A stretch of DNA of 25,063 bases from NIOZ-UU13 sp041862635 (GTDB lineage: Bacteria; Planctomycetota; Phycisphaerae; Sedimentisphaerales; Anaerobacaceae), in contig JBGVTO010000289.1 in the NCBI GenBank assembly GCA_041862635.1, positions 1 to 25,063 of the forward strand, given 5' to 3'. The notes under the pieces are model-generated. The model was not told the DNA's origin. It saw only the letters and a program-made list of their open reading frames with translations, and did no database searches. Within the stretch, counting starts at the first letter, position 1. Every line of letters starts with the position of its first letter. Made by a program: the position numbers and the translations under genes. Below, piece after piece: positions 7,706 to 15,587 of the stretch.

Positions 7706-8748
7706 TTCCAGACTCCATAAATCTCTTTTCCACAATCCGGGCAACAGCCATCCTTGAGCTGGTTCTTCAGGATAGTAAAACCGCTGCGATCAATGAGCAG
7801 AACTTTGCAGCTCGGACAATACGTGTTCTCACCTTGCTTGCTGCGAAGGTTTCCTATATATACATAATCCAGCCCCTCATTCATTGCGATTTGCCGAGCC
7901 ATTTCTAATGTGTTCAACGAAGTCGGCGGCAGATTACGCATTTTGTAGCGAGGATAAAATCCTGAAAAATGCAGCGGTGTCTCGCCGCCCAGGTTCACTT
8001 TGACCCACTGAGCAAGCTGGCGTATCTGCTCCGGTTTATCGTTCAGCGTCGGAATAATCAGGTTCGTTACTTCAACAAGGATACCGCTTGCCTTGGCTAT
8101 TATTAAAGCATTCTGGACAGGTTTTAATGTCCCTGTGCAGACCCGCCGATAGAAATCGTCGGTAATCCCCTTCAAATCTATGTTCGCTGCATCGACATAT
8201 TTGAGCAGCTCTTTCCACGGCTGTTCATTTATATATCCGGCTGTTACAAGAACATTGCGTATGCCGGCACTTTGGGCCAATTTTGCAGTATCGTAAGTAT
8301 ATTCGTAATAAACAATCGGATCGGTGTAAGTATATGCCAACGAAGGACAATTATTGCGTTTGGTTAGTGCCACCAGCCTTTCAGGCGGACAAAAATATGC
8401 GGAGATGTTTTCATCTTCCGGGTTGGCTTGTGATATCTCCCAGTTCTGGCAGTTTTCGCAGTGGAGGTTACAGCCGACGGTCGCTATCGAGAGAATCGGT
8501 GTGCCCGGCAAAAAATGGTAAAGCGGCTTCTTTTCAATAGGGTCAATATTAATCGAGCACGGATATCCATAAACTACCGTTCGCAGCACGCCGTCGATAT
8601 TGATTCTCACCCGACATTCGCCGCTTTGGCCCGGCTCAATCAAACACATTTTTGGACATAGTTCGCACTGAACCTTCAATTTGAGACTCACTTCCTGCTT
8701 AGCACCAAAAGAGCTTTCGCCGCGATGCGTCACAGCGGGTCGGCTCAC
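7702..8748 (-). CDS. AmmeMemoRadiSam system radical SAM enzyme
   Basis: This 348-residue radical SAM protein carries CNLHCENC (Cys93, 97, 100), the CxxxCxxC site for the SAM-binding 4Fe-4S cluster. An N-terminal cysteine set precedes it (CELCPKMC at 28-35 and Cys45), and a C-terminal zinc-ribbon-like pair follows (Cys311/314 and Cys336/339). The architecture and its position beside Memo and AMMECR1 match the AmmeMemoRadiSam enzyme related to pyruvate-formate-lyase activases. There is no export signal, so it should be cytosolic. The start is uncertain. The longest frame begins at GTG 8748, whose G pairs with the first base of a palindromic element, and its first ~19 residues are low-complexity. 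GTG 8691 or TTG 8679 would start just before the first Cys pair and may be the true start. It is the first gene of the operon and its substrate is unknown. Confidence 0.93.
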   Translation of the reverse strand: MSRPAVTHRGESSFGAKQEVSLKLKVQCELCPKMCLIEPGQSGECRVRINIDGVLRTVVYGYPCSINIDPIEKKPLYHFLPGTPILSIATVGCNLHCENCQNWEISQANPEDENISAYFCPPERLVALTKRNNCPSLAYTYTDPIVYYEYTYDTAKLAQSAGIRNVLVTAGYINEQPWKELLKYVDAANIDLKGITDDFYRRVCTGTLKPVQNALIIAKASGILVEVTNLIIPTLNDKPEQIRQLAQWVKVNLGGETPLHFSGFYPRYKMRNLPPTSLNTLEMARQIAMNEGLDYVYIGNLRSKQGENTYCPSCKVLLIDRSGFTILKNQLKDGCCPDCGKEIYGVWK

Positions 8749-8813
8749 CCCGTTAGAAATTACTTCCCATAGTTGACTGCCAAGCTAACAGAGCCAATTT
8801 CTAACGGGGCTCA
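8744..8813. repeat. 62-bp palindromic element with CTCA direct repeats at the radical SAM start
   Basis: The arms CCCCGTTAGAAATT (8748-8761) and AATTTCTAACGGGG (8796-8809) are a perfect 14-bp inverted repeat. CTCA flanks both ends (8744-8747 and 8810-8813). The arms match those at 12127, 19233 and 21693 while the interior does not. The outer edge coincides with the GTG of the longest radical SAM reading frame. Confidence 0.75.
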
Positions 8814-8849
8814 CGCCGTTTTGGTGCTGGGTTGCTTCTGCCCTGTAAA

Positions 8850-8892
8850 CCTGCCCGCCGTGGCTCGGTTGACGGAGCCAAGTCGCGACAGG
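8850..8892. repeat. Interrupted palindrome in the operon leader
   Basis: CCTG, CGC and TGGCTC pair with GAGCCA, GCG and CAGG around the loop GGTTGACG, with small internal loops. It lies in the predicted 5' leader of the minus-strand operon. It could be a folded leader RNA element or another dispersed palindrome. No flanking direct repeat was found. Confidence 0.45.
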
Positions 8893-8927
8893 CACACCCG
8901 AAAACCATCTTGAGCTATTTTCTAATG

Positions 8928-8955
8928 ATTATAACAAACTTTTTACAGTCCACAA
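8928..8955 (-). promoter_or_regulatory. Sigma70-like promoter candidate for the AmmeMemoRadiSam-type operon
   Basis: On the minus strand a perfect -10 box, TATAAT (8933-8928), is preceded 16 bases upstream by TTGTGG (8955-8950), a partial -35. The predicted transcript would have a leader of about 170-240 bases, depending on the start codon, carrying two hairpins. Confidence 0.5.
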
Positions 8956-9070
8956 TAGCTGAGCAAATCGTAGTAAAACCCTCCCGTTGCTATTGATTTA
9001 TAAAATAAACATATTAAAATGACGACAGGCTCGTTGTGATACAAATACATTTTCCAGGGAGAAGCTTGAT

Positions 9071-9208
9071 ATGTATGAGCAGGTGATTGTAACGTTCACA
9101 GAAGAAAAACCGCAGATGCGAAAAAGTATTGATAGAGCCGGCGGCAAGGTATTGCTTGATAAAAATTTCGAACTGAAAAAAATGTCTTGCAAAAGCAGTT
9201 TACGATGA
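9071..9208 (+). CDS. Small 45-residue protein translationally coupled to the GT4 gene
   Basis: ATG 9071 opens a 45-codon frame (MYEQVIVTFTEEKPQMRK ... CKSSLR) ending in TGA 9206-9208. The stop overlaps the ATG of the next gene (ATGA at 9205-9208). A strong Shine-Dalgarno, AGGGAGAAG, lies at the correct distance upstream. Both signs favour real translation. The product is charged and soluble, with no membrane segment or motif I recognise. It may be a coupling leader peptide for the glycosyltransferase or a small functional protein. Confidence 0.6.
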   Translation: MYEQVIVTFTEEKPQMRKSIDRAGGKVLLDKNFELKKMSCKSSLR

Positions 9209-10407
9209 AAATCTATCAAATGCTGCACTTTCCCCTAAAGGGAGCGGGGACAGGGATTTACGTGGATGCTCTGGCCGGGTCCCTGGTAAAAAGAAACCAC
9301 GAGGTCAGAGTGCTCTGCTGCGACCACCACGTTCCAAACAAGCAATATCATGTTGAGGCGATTCTATTCAACAACGGTGAGAATGAGAAATACGACCTCG
9401 ATTTTGATTTTCCGGTTTTCGCCTCTCATCCAATGAGCAAAGGAAAGAAATTTGGCGAGTTAAACCATGACCAAAAAGAAGCCTACATTCAGGCTTTTCG
9501 GAGAAAGATTGGTCAGGAGATTTCCGGCTTTAAGCCGGATATTATCCATGCTCATCATGGCTGGGTCATTGCTTCGGTCCTTGCAGAATTAGATATACCC
9601 TATGTCATAACCCTCCACGGGACCGAGTACTACGCATTCAAAAAATACAAGAGGTATCAAGAACTTACCCTGCGCGGAATTCGTGGTGCACAGATTATTA
9701 TGACATTGACCGGGCGGGAAAGAGAGCAAGCTATCGATGCTTACAGCATTGACCCTCAAAAAATTATAATTGTTAAAAGTGGTACCGACACTAATATGTT
9801 CAGGCCTCTTGAGATTGACAAAAAGAGTCTGCTGAAGAGTTATTCTATCAAAGATACAAACAGACCCGTGGTTCTTTTCGGCGGAAGATTGACAGCTCAA
9901 AAAGGGCTTGACACCCTCCTCAAAGCAGCCGAGATTTATTCCCAGGAGAACGAAAGGCCAATAACCCTTATCGCAGGAGATGGTGATTTAAGAGCAGAAT
10001 CAGAGCAGTTAGTAAAACAATTGCAATTGGACGATATTTACTTCCTCGGCAATCAAGACCATCAACAAATGGCTTATCTATTTAATATCGCTGATGTTGT
10101 AGCCGCTCCTTCAAGATTCGAGCCCTTTGGGCTGGTTGCATTAGAGGCCCTGGCCTGCGGCACGCCGGTTATTGCAACCAATGCTGAAGGCTTCAGAGAG
10201 ACAATCAATGAGAAGGTGGGCTGTTTGATAGAATTAGACGATTACAAAGCCTTGGCTGAGAAAGTTACTAAATTCATCAGAGACGGCTTTAAAGAAAAAA
10301 TAAAGTACGAGTCCGCAGCTTATGTTCAACAGAGCTTTAGCTGGGCCAGAACAGTAAGCCACATTGAGAGCGTTTACAAACGTGTTTTGGGACATCCCAC
10401 AAAATGA
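9205..10407 (+). CDS. GT4-family (GT-B fold) glycosyltransferase
   Basis: This 400-residue enzyme starts at ATG 9205 (MKIYQMLHFPLKGAGTGIY), chosen over the upstream TTG because of the ATGA overlap with the small ORF. The N-terminal acceptor domain has the Gly-rich GAGTGIYV loop, HAHHGW and LHGTEYY. The C-terminal nucleotide-sugar domain has FGGRLTAQKGLDTLL, GDGDLR, and FEPFGLVALEALACGTPVI with the family E-x7-E pair. It should be cytosolic or membrane-peripheral and transfer a sugar from a nucleotide donor onto an envelope glycoconjugate. The specific sugar cannot be read from sequence. It is divergent from the AmmeMemoRadiSam-type operon. Confidence 0.93.
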   Translation: MKIYQMLHFPLKGAGTGIYVDALAGSLVKRNHEVRVLCCDHHVPNKQYHVEAILFNNGENEKYDLDFDFPVFASHPMSKGKKFGELNHDQKEAYIQAFRRKIGQEISGFKPDIIHAHHGWVIASVLAELDIPYVITLHGTEYYAFKKYKRYQELTLRGIRGAQIIMTLTGREREQAIDAYSIDPQKIIIVKSGTDTNMFRPLEIDKKSLLKSYSIKDTNRPVVLFGGRLTAQKGLDTLLKAAEIYSQENERPITLIAGDGDLRAESEQLVKQLQLDDIYFLGNQDHQQMAYLFNIADVVAAPSRFEPFGLVALEALACGTPVIATNAEGFRETINEKVGCLIELDDYKALAEKVTKFIRDGFKEKIKYESAAYVQQSFSWARTVSHIESVYKRVLGHPTK

Positions 10408-10524
10408 CGGCTTCGTCTTAAGTAACGGCTACATATCGAATATCCGCCGGTAGGTGTCCTCTGGTGAACACCGAATTCAACAGAACAAAATAAGGTTCGC
10501 GATGAGTTAGATACGAGTTTGCTA

Positions 10525-10553
10525 TTGATGTTATCATTATAAGTATGTATATT
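10525..10553 (+). promoter_or_regulatory. Sigma70-like promoter candidate upstream of the FG-GAP protein
   Basis: TTGATG (10525-10530) and TATATT (10548-10553) are separated by 17 bases in an AT-rich stretch. A start near 10560 would leave a leader of about 40 bases carrying AAAGAGGG (10583-10590), a good Shine-Dalgarno for GTG 10599. Confidence 0.5.
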
Positions 10554-10598
10554 GTTGTTGTATAGATGAAGAACTAAATTCTAAAGAGGGCTCTTATC

Positions 10599-13151
10599 GT
10601 GCAGATATTTAAGGTTGTAATTGCAGCTGTTTTCATAGGTGTCTTTTTAGGCACAGCCAGTGCAGAACAGGCCCAGGTCGGTTCTCTCTCGGATTATTAT
10701 GGATTTGAAGAAATAGAGATAATCAAATTAGACTGGGGGATAAAAGACTTAGGGATTGCTGATTTCAACGGTGACGGCCGAAATGATATTGTGATTGTTA
10801 ATAACGTAAAGTCCAAGATAGAGCTGCTGATTCAAAAAGAGTCTGTCGGGCCGGGTGAAACGGAAGTAGCCGTTGACCCTAATGACATAGATGTAAATAC
10901 GATCACTCCCCCTACCCGTTTCGAAAAACACAGTATAGCGGTCTCGCAAAAAGTTTATAGCCTGGTTTGTGGAGATTTGAATTCTGACGGAATGAAGGAT
11001 TTGGCTTTTTATGGCGAGCCGAAGGGGCTGTATGTGATGTTGCAAAAGTCCAACGGTGCTGAAGCTGATAAGTCAAAATCATTGACTTGGCAAACAATAA
11101 AGAAATTCAAGATTGATGACGGCCTTTTAACTTCCGATATGTTAGCGTGCGCCGACCTGAATAATGATGGTGCCGACGACCTGGCACTGGCCGGTCGTGA
11201 CGGTATTTATATCGTTGTTCAACAAGAGAGCGGTTCGTTGGCCGAGCCTGTAAAATATCCTACCTCTACACAAACATTAAGTCTCAAAGCCGGCGATTTG
11301 AACGGTGATAATATAAACGACCTTATACTTATAACAAATGATATAGAAAAGCCGGTTCACGTTCGGTTCGGCCTTAAAACGGGACAGCTTGGCCCTCAAG
11401 TGCAATTTTTTATTCAGAGGCCTTTTGCAGTTCAAATCCATAATCTCGATGGAGTGGCCGGCGAGGAAATATTAACTGTTGACGGTGGAAGCGGACGGTT
11501 AATCTGTTATAAATTTGCCGTTGTAAACCAGAAGGATACCGATTGGCCGATTCTCTTTTACCCTCTTGCCTCGGGAGAAGGAGACACAAAACGCGACCTG
11601 GTAGTCGGCGATTTCGATGGTGACGGCCTGGTTGACGTAACAATTAGCGACCCCGGCGCAGCAGAACTTATCTTCTATAAACAAATGCCAGGGCTTGGAT
11701 TGTCTGAGCCGGTTAGATTTCCCGCTTTTTCCGATATCACGAGCCTGTCCGCGGTGGATATCGACGAAGATGGGAAAACCGAGCTGGGTGTTTTGAGCGT
11801 TAAGGAAAAGGTGGTTGGCTTAACTAAGTTTGAAGACGACAGATTATCGTTCCCTCAGCCTGTCGATTTAACAGGTGAGCCGGTGGCGATGGAGCTTGCC
11901 GATGTTGATAACGACGGTAGTGTGGACTGCCTTTATATATCAACAGATAGCAACAATATTAGAACTCTCAGGACAATCTACAATCTGTCGGCAACAGAAA
12001 AACAGCGAGCAGATTTGGCAAAAGGTAGAGGTAGAAAGTCTAAGATTAACGAAAAAGCTGGTGAACCCAGCCCCTCGGATGAGGGACCGGGTGAAACCGG
12101 ACCTGCTTTAGAGCTTAAGAAGCTTACCCCGTTAGAAGTCCCAACTGATAATAAGGCAGACGGTTCAAGCCTCTTACTTCTAACGGGGCTTACCTCTAAT
12201 CCGGATGGTCTGAAAGTGCTTGACGTTGACCAGGATGGCTTACAGGACGTTCTAATATTTGTCAGCTATGAGCCTCCTATATTAGTTCGTCAGATAGAAA
12301 AGAGGAAGTTTGAAGTAGTTGACTCACCGAAGGCACAGGCCAGTTTGATTAAAGATGCGAGTCTGTCTTCAATAGCCCTGGCCAATGTGGACGGCAAGGC
12401 GGGTAAAGAGCTGCTGGTGGCACAAAAGAACTTCGCAAGAAGCCTGGTTTTCTCGGATGGCCAGCGATGGAGCGTTGTCGACCAATACAATGCCAAGAGT
12501 ACGGAGAACCAAATATCGGCTGTCTCTGCTTTTGATATTTACGGTGAGGGTTTGGAGGGACCCGGCAAGGCGGGACCCCAAAGCAGGCCCCCAATTTTAC
12601 TGCTGGATGGTCGAAAGGGTCAGCTTCAGATACTTAAAACCGGTAATGACAAGACCTATCGTGTCGAAAAGGAGCTGGATGTCGGCAAGTGGAATGCCGC
12701 GGTACATCTGAAAATGCTGTTCGCACCGCTTACAGGTAACGAGGCTAAAAGCCTGCTGCTGTTCGACAGCGGGAAGTTTGCACTTATAGCTGGGCCGAGC
12801 GGCAGTGATGCTGCGCGGCATTTGGAACAGTCGTTCAACTATGAGACAAAAATAAAAGATGGCATATACGGTAACCTTACAGCGGGAGATATAAACCACG
12901 ATGGCCGAACCGATATTATTATGGTAGAAGGGAGGCGCAATCACATCGAAATACTTGCTCTTGATGCAGGTCTCAAGCCAATTCCTGCGATGCGTTTTAA
13001 GATATTCGAGCAAAAAAGCTACCACGATAAGGGGCGCCCTAAGCCCAACGTTGAGCCGCGAGAGTTAAAGGTCGCTGACGTAACAAACGATGGTAAAGAC
13101 GACTTAGTAACTGTTATCCACGACCGAATAATTATTTATCCTCAAGATTAG
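10599..13151 (+). CDS. Secreted FG-GAP/VCBS repeat protein
   Basis: This 850-residue protein starts at GTG, with AAAGAGGG nine bases upstream. Residues 1-22 are a signal peptide (hydrophobic core, ending GTASA before EQ). At least ten calcium-loop repeats of the DxNxDGxxD type are visible, at 55-63, 126-134, 186-194, 233-241, 338-346, 387-395, 435-443, 542-550, 764-772 and 827-835. Each is followed by a hydrophobic strand. This is typical of integrin-like seven-bladed propellers, so the protein probably forms two propellers. They are separated by a low-complexity linker (about 475-532, rich in G, P, S and E). Residues 510-530 of that linker are encoded by a 62-bp palindromic element in frame. 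It is likely periplasmic or surface-exposed, with a binding or structural role. No catalytic motif was seen. Confidence 0.88.
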   Translation: MQIFKVVIAAVFIGVFLGTASAEQAQVGSLSDYYGFEEIEIIKLDWGIKDLGIADFNGDGRNDIVIVNNVKSKIELLIQKESVGPGETEVAVDPNDIDVNTITPPTRFEKHSIAVSQKVYSLVCGDLNSDGMKDLAFYGEPKGLYVMLQKSNGAEADKSKSLTWQTIKKFKIDDGLLTSDMLACADLNNDGADDLALAGRDGIYIVVQQESGSLAEPVKYPTSTQTLSLKAGDLNGDNINDLILITNDIEKPVHVRFGLKTGQLGPQVQFFIQRPFAVQIHNLDGVAGEEILTVDGGSGRLICYKFAVVNQKDTDWPILFYPLASGEGDTKRDLVVGDFDGDGLVDVTISDPGAAELIFYKQMPGLGLSEPVRFPAFSDITSLSAVDIDEDGKTELGVLSVKEKVVGLTKFEDDRLSFPQPVDLTGEPVAMELADVDNDGSVDCLYISTDSNNIRTLRTIYNLSATEKQRADLAKGRGRKSKINEKAGEPSPSDEGPGETGPALELKKLTPLEVPTDNKADGSSLLLLTGLTSNPDGLKVLDVDQDGLQDVLIFVSYEPPILVRQIEKRKFEVVDSPKAQASLIKDASLSSIALANVDGKAGKELLVAQKNFARSLVFSDGQRWSVVDQYNAKSTENQISAVSAFDIYGEGLEGPGKAGPQSRPPILLLDGRKGQLQILKTGNDKTYRVEKELDVGKWNAAVHLKMLFAPLTGNEAKSLLLFDSGKFALIAGPSGSDAARHLEQSFNYETKIKDGIYGNLTAGDINHDGRTDIIMVEGRRNHIEILALDAGLKPIPAMRFKIFEQKSYHDKGRPKPNVEPRELKVADVTNDGKDDLVTVIHDRIIIYPQD
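12123..12192. repeat. 62-bp palindromic element with CTTA direct repeats, in frame in the FG-GAP gene
   Basis: The arms CCCCGTTAGAAGT (12127-12139) and ACTTCTAACGGGG (12176-12188) are a 13-bp perfect inverted repeat flanked by CTTA on both sides (12123-12126 and 12189-12192). Core plus direct repeat is 66 bp (22 codons). It encodes a linker starting TPLEVPTDNKADG and ending LLLLTG. Length and arms match the element at 8748-8809. Confidence 0.75.
12557..12574. repeat. Short G/C-rich repeat in the FG-GAP gene
   Basis: GGGACCCGGCAAGGCGGG is the complement of a sequence matching 5872-5889 at 15 of 18 positions. TTTGG before it and CCAAA after it can extend the stem. It encodes GPGKAG in a loop that interrupts the strand pattern, so it looks inserted. 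Confidence 0.45.
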
Positions 13152-13223
13152 CCTGAGTATTCATAAACCTCAATTAAACGCAAATAGAAATTGAAAAAAC
13201 GGCCATTTTAAGGAGCTGAGCAA

Positions 13224-15587
13224 ATGGAAGGTTTTTTCGTTCTTCTAATTCTGCTGGCTGTTGGTTGTATTATATGCGGGCCGATTGCGTTAATCATCAG
13301 CATTATCGCCTTGAATAAAACAAAAGAGATGTACCGTCAGCCACTTGGTAAAGTAGAAAAACCAATAAGAGAGAAAGAGGTTGCAAGGCCGGTGGTAAGC
13401 GAAAAGCGAGTTGAGGTGGCGGAAAAGGAAGAGGAGCGGCCGGCAGAGGCAATTGGTGAGGCAGAAATAGAAAAGCCGAAAAAAGTCGGACAAGAGATTT
13501 TCAAGGCCGCCGCCGAACGAATCAAAGAAAAGCAAAAAAGAATTCCTGATCGCAAAACTATTGCGCTTGAACAGCGGATTGGTACGCGATGGGTCCTTAT
13601 CGCGGGTATTATTGCGGTAATCTTCGCAGTGGGTTTTTTCCTCAAATACGCTTACGACACTAACCTAATAGGGCCTTTAGGCAGAGTGGTTATAGCCGCC
13701 GTCTCGGGCCTTGTTGCACTGGCAGTTGGAGAGATAACACGCAGACGGGGATATGGAATCGTTGCCAAGGCCGTAACCGCACTGGGCTTTGCGATACTGT
13801 ATGCGGCGGTTTTTTCAGCTTATCGATTTTACGGATTGATTGATTCGACACCTGCTTTTATCCTTGCAATACTTGTTACAGCGGCGGCAATGCTTTACGC
13901 AGTGAGCATGAATGAGATTGTGGTCGCTTTTTTATCTTTGCTCGGTGGTTTTCTGACGCCGGTGATAGTCTCGACGGGGGAAAATCTGCCGACATCTTTG
14001 TTCAGTTATGTCCTGATTTTGGGTGTCGGTGCGATGCTGTGTGCATACTACCGGAAGTGGCGGGCTGTGAACATTCTTGCCTTCGCCGGTACATTCCTGC
14101 TCTACATAGGGTGGTTTGAGAAGTTTTACAGACCGGCGATGCGAGCGGCTGAGGGGGCACCAGAACAAATGGCCGTTGCATTGGTGTGGCTTGGGATATT
14201 TTTTGCAGTTTACCTTGTGCTGCCGATACTTTACGAATTGGTAAAAAAGGTCAATGCTAAAGAGGAAGATGTGCTGCTTGTGCTGGCCAATGCGGCTGTT
14301 GTGTTTTATTACCTATGGACCATTTTATTTGCAAAGTACCGACCCCAGCTTGCTTTTTGTGCTCTTGGGCTGTGCGCGGCACATTTGGTTATAATGAGTG
14401 TAGTAATCAGACGTTGTAAAGACGACCTGAATTTGCGGCTGGCGCTTCTGGTGATTGGGCTGTTTTTCCTGACGATTGCAGTGCCGCTTTACCTGAAAAT
14501 GTATGCGATAGTGATGGCCTGGGCGGTGGAAGGTATGATACTGGTAGTAATCGGGCTGCGTTATCGCAGTATCTGGACACAGGCAGGAGGGGCTGTTGCA
14601 CTTTTGTTAAGTTTCGGCCAGCTGCTGCACCGGCTGCCAATGCACACGGGAGCGTTCGACTTGGTATTCAACCGTGCCTTTGGCAGCTGGTGTTTTGTGG
14701 CAGGTGCGCTGCTGGTGTGTCATATCATATATAGAAGAACTTCAAGATTGCCAGAAGACCAGCGAGGACTAATTGCACAAGTTCTGTATGCGGTCACAAC
14801 GCTTTTGTTAATGGCGGCGATAGCAATGGAGTGGTATTGGCATTGCGTTTACAACGTGGAGGAAAGTGCTGCCGGGGATAGATACTTCGTTAAGGGAATG
14901 GTAATAATTTTTACAGGTTTTCCGCTGCTGCTGCTTGTTCGGCCAATCTGCCCACGGGGGATGGTGTGCAGGGTCTTGGCGATGATTTTGGCAGGGGCGG
15001 GGGCGATTTTTACAATGGTAGCGTTTAGTGAGTTTTACAGCAGCAGCTTCGTGATTTTTGCGAATATGGATTTTGGGATAGTCCTTATGTTCGTTGCGGC
15101 ACTTTTCACAGCCGGTTGGCTGCTCAGCACGGAACGCGAAGAGGATAAATACGGCCGGTTGTTCGCAACAGCGTTTGCATTAGCGGGCATATTCGTGCTG
15201 TGGGTGTTGCTGACGGAAGAAATATATCTTTACTGGTATTGCCGGAACCGGTTCGCCGAAAGAATCGCTAACTGGAGGTTCTTATCGCATATGTATATAT
15301 CGGTGATGTGGGCGGTTTATGGAGCGGTTTTAATGGCAGCGGGATTCTGGCGGAAGATTAAAATATTACGATATATTGCGCTCGGATTGTTTGCTGTGCT
15401 GTTGGTGAAGGTGTTTATTCTGGATACAAAGACCGTGAAAAGTGTGTACCGAATAGCCGCGTTTTTAGCGACGGGAGTTACATTAGTGGGAGTATCTTAT
15501 CTTTATCAATTTGTCAGAAAGAAAGGTTATTTCGAAGTCATGCTGGGCGAGGAAGGTGTGGATAAGCAATTGCGAGGCTTAAGATGA
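13224..15587 (+). CDS. DUF2339 polytopic membrane protein
   Basis: This 787-residue protein begins at ATG 13224, with AAGGAG upstream. Residues 5-30 are one membrane segment. Residues 35-115 form a highly charged, Lys/Glu-rich region likely to be a cytoplasmic coiled coil. The family hallmark follows, LEQRIGTRWVLIAG ... FFLKYAYD, leading into roughly twenty or more hydrophobic helices to the C-terminus. The family has no established function. The overlapping downstream DUF3999 gene is its frequent partner, so the two probably form an envelope complex. The C-terminus (LGEEGVDKQLRGLR) is cytoplasmic by charge. Confidence 0.9.
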   Translation: MEGFFVLLILLAVGCIICGPIALIISIIALNKTKEMYRQPLGKVEKPIREKEVARPVVSEKRVEVAEKEEERPAEAIGEAEIEKPKKVGQEIFKAAAERIKEKQKRIPDRKTIALEQRIGTRWVLIAGIIAVIFAVGFFLKYAYDTNLIGPLGRVVIAAVSGLVALAVGEITRRRGYGIVAKAVTALGFAILYAAVFSAYRFYGLIDSTPAFILAILVTAAAMLYAVSMNEIVVAFLSLLGGFLTPVIVSTGENLPTSLFSYVLILGVGAMLCAYYRKWRAVNILAFAGTFLLYIGWFEKFYRPAMRAAEGAPEQMAVALVWLGIFFAVYLVLPILYELVKKVNAKEEDVLLVLANAAVVFYYLWTILFAKYRPQLAFCALGLCAAHLVIMSVVIRRCKDDLNLRLALLVIGLFFLTIAVPLYLKMYAIVMAWAVEGMILVVIGLRYRSIWTQAGGAVALLLSFGQLLHRLPMHTGAFDLVFNRAFGSWCFVAGALLVCHIIYRRTSRLPEDQRGLIAQVLYAVTTLLLMAAIAMEWYWHCVYNVEESAAGDRYFVKGMVIIFTGFPLLLLVRPICPRGMVCRVLAMILAGAGAIFTMVAFSEFYSSSFVIFANMDFGIVLMFVAALFTAGWLLSTEREEDKYGRLFATAFALAGIFVLWVLLTEEIYLYWYCRNRFAERIANWRFLSHMYISVMWAVYGAVLMAAGFWRKIKILRYIALGLFAVLLVKVFILDTKTVKSVYRIAAFLATGVTLVGVSYLYQFVRKKGYFEVMLGEEGVDKQLRGLR

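Larger units (their letters stand above)
8749..9070. other. Divergent intergenic region between the AmmeMemoRadiSam-type operon and the GT4 genes
   Basis: These 322 bases hold most of the 62-bp palindromic element, a second hairpin at 8850-8892 and a minus-strand promoter candidate at 8928-8955. Further right is an AT-rich stretch (8990-9030), where a plus-strand promoter is expected but no convincing -35/-10 pair was found. AGCACCAAAA (8701-8710) and TTTTGGTGCT (8819-8828) form an extra 10-bp inverted repeat enclosing the first element. No RNA gene was recognised. Confidence 0.6.

Noticed and set aside
8749..8927. Structured leader of the AmmeMemoRadiSam-type operon as a riboswitch
   Set aside because: The hairpins are explained by dispersed repeats, and no known riboswitch core was recognised.
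12597..13025. 142-codon minus-strand frame opposite the FG-GAP gene
   Set aside because: It lies wholly opposite a well-supported coding sequence with calcium-loop repeats, has no recognisable motif and no ribosome site.
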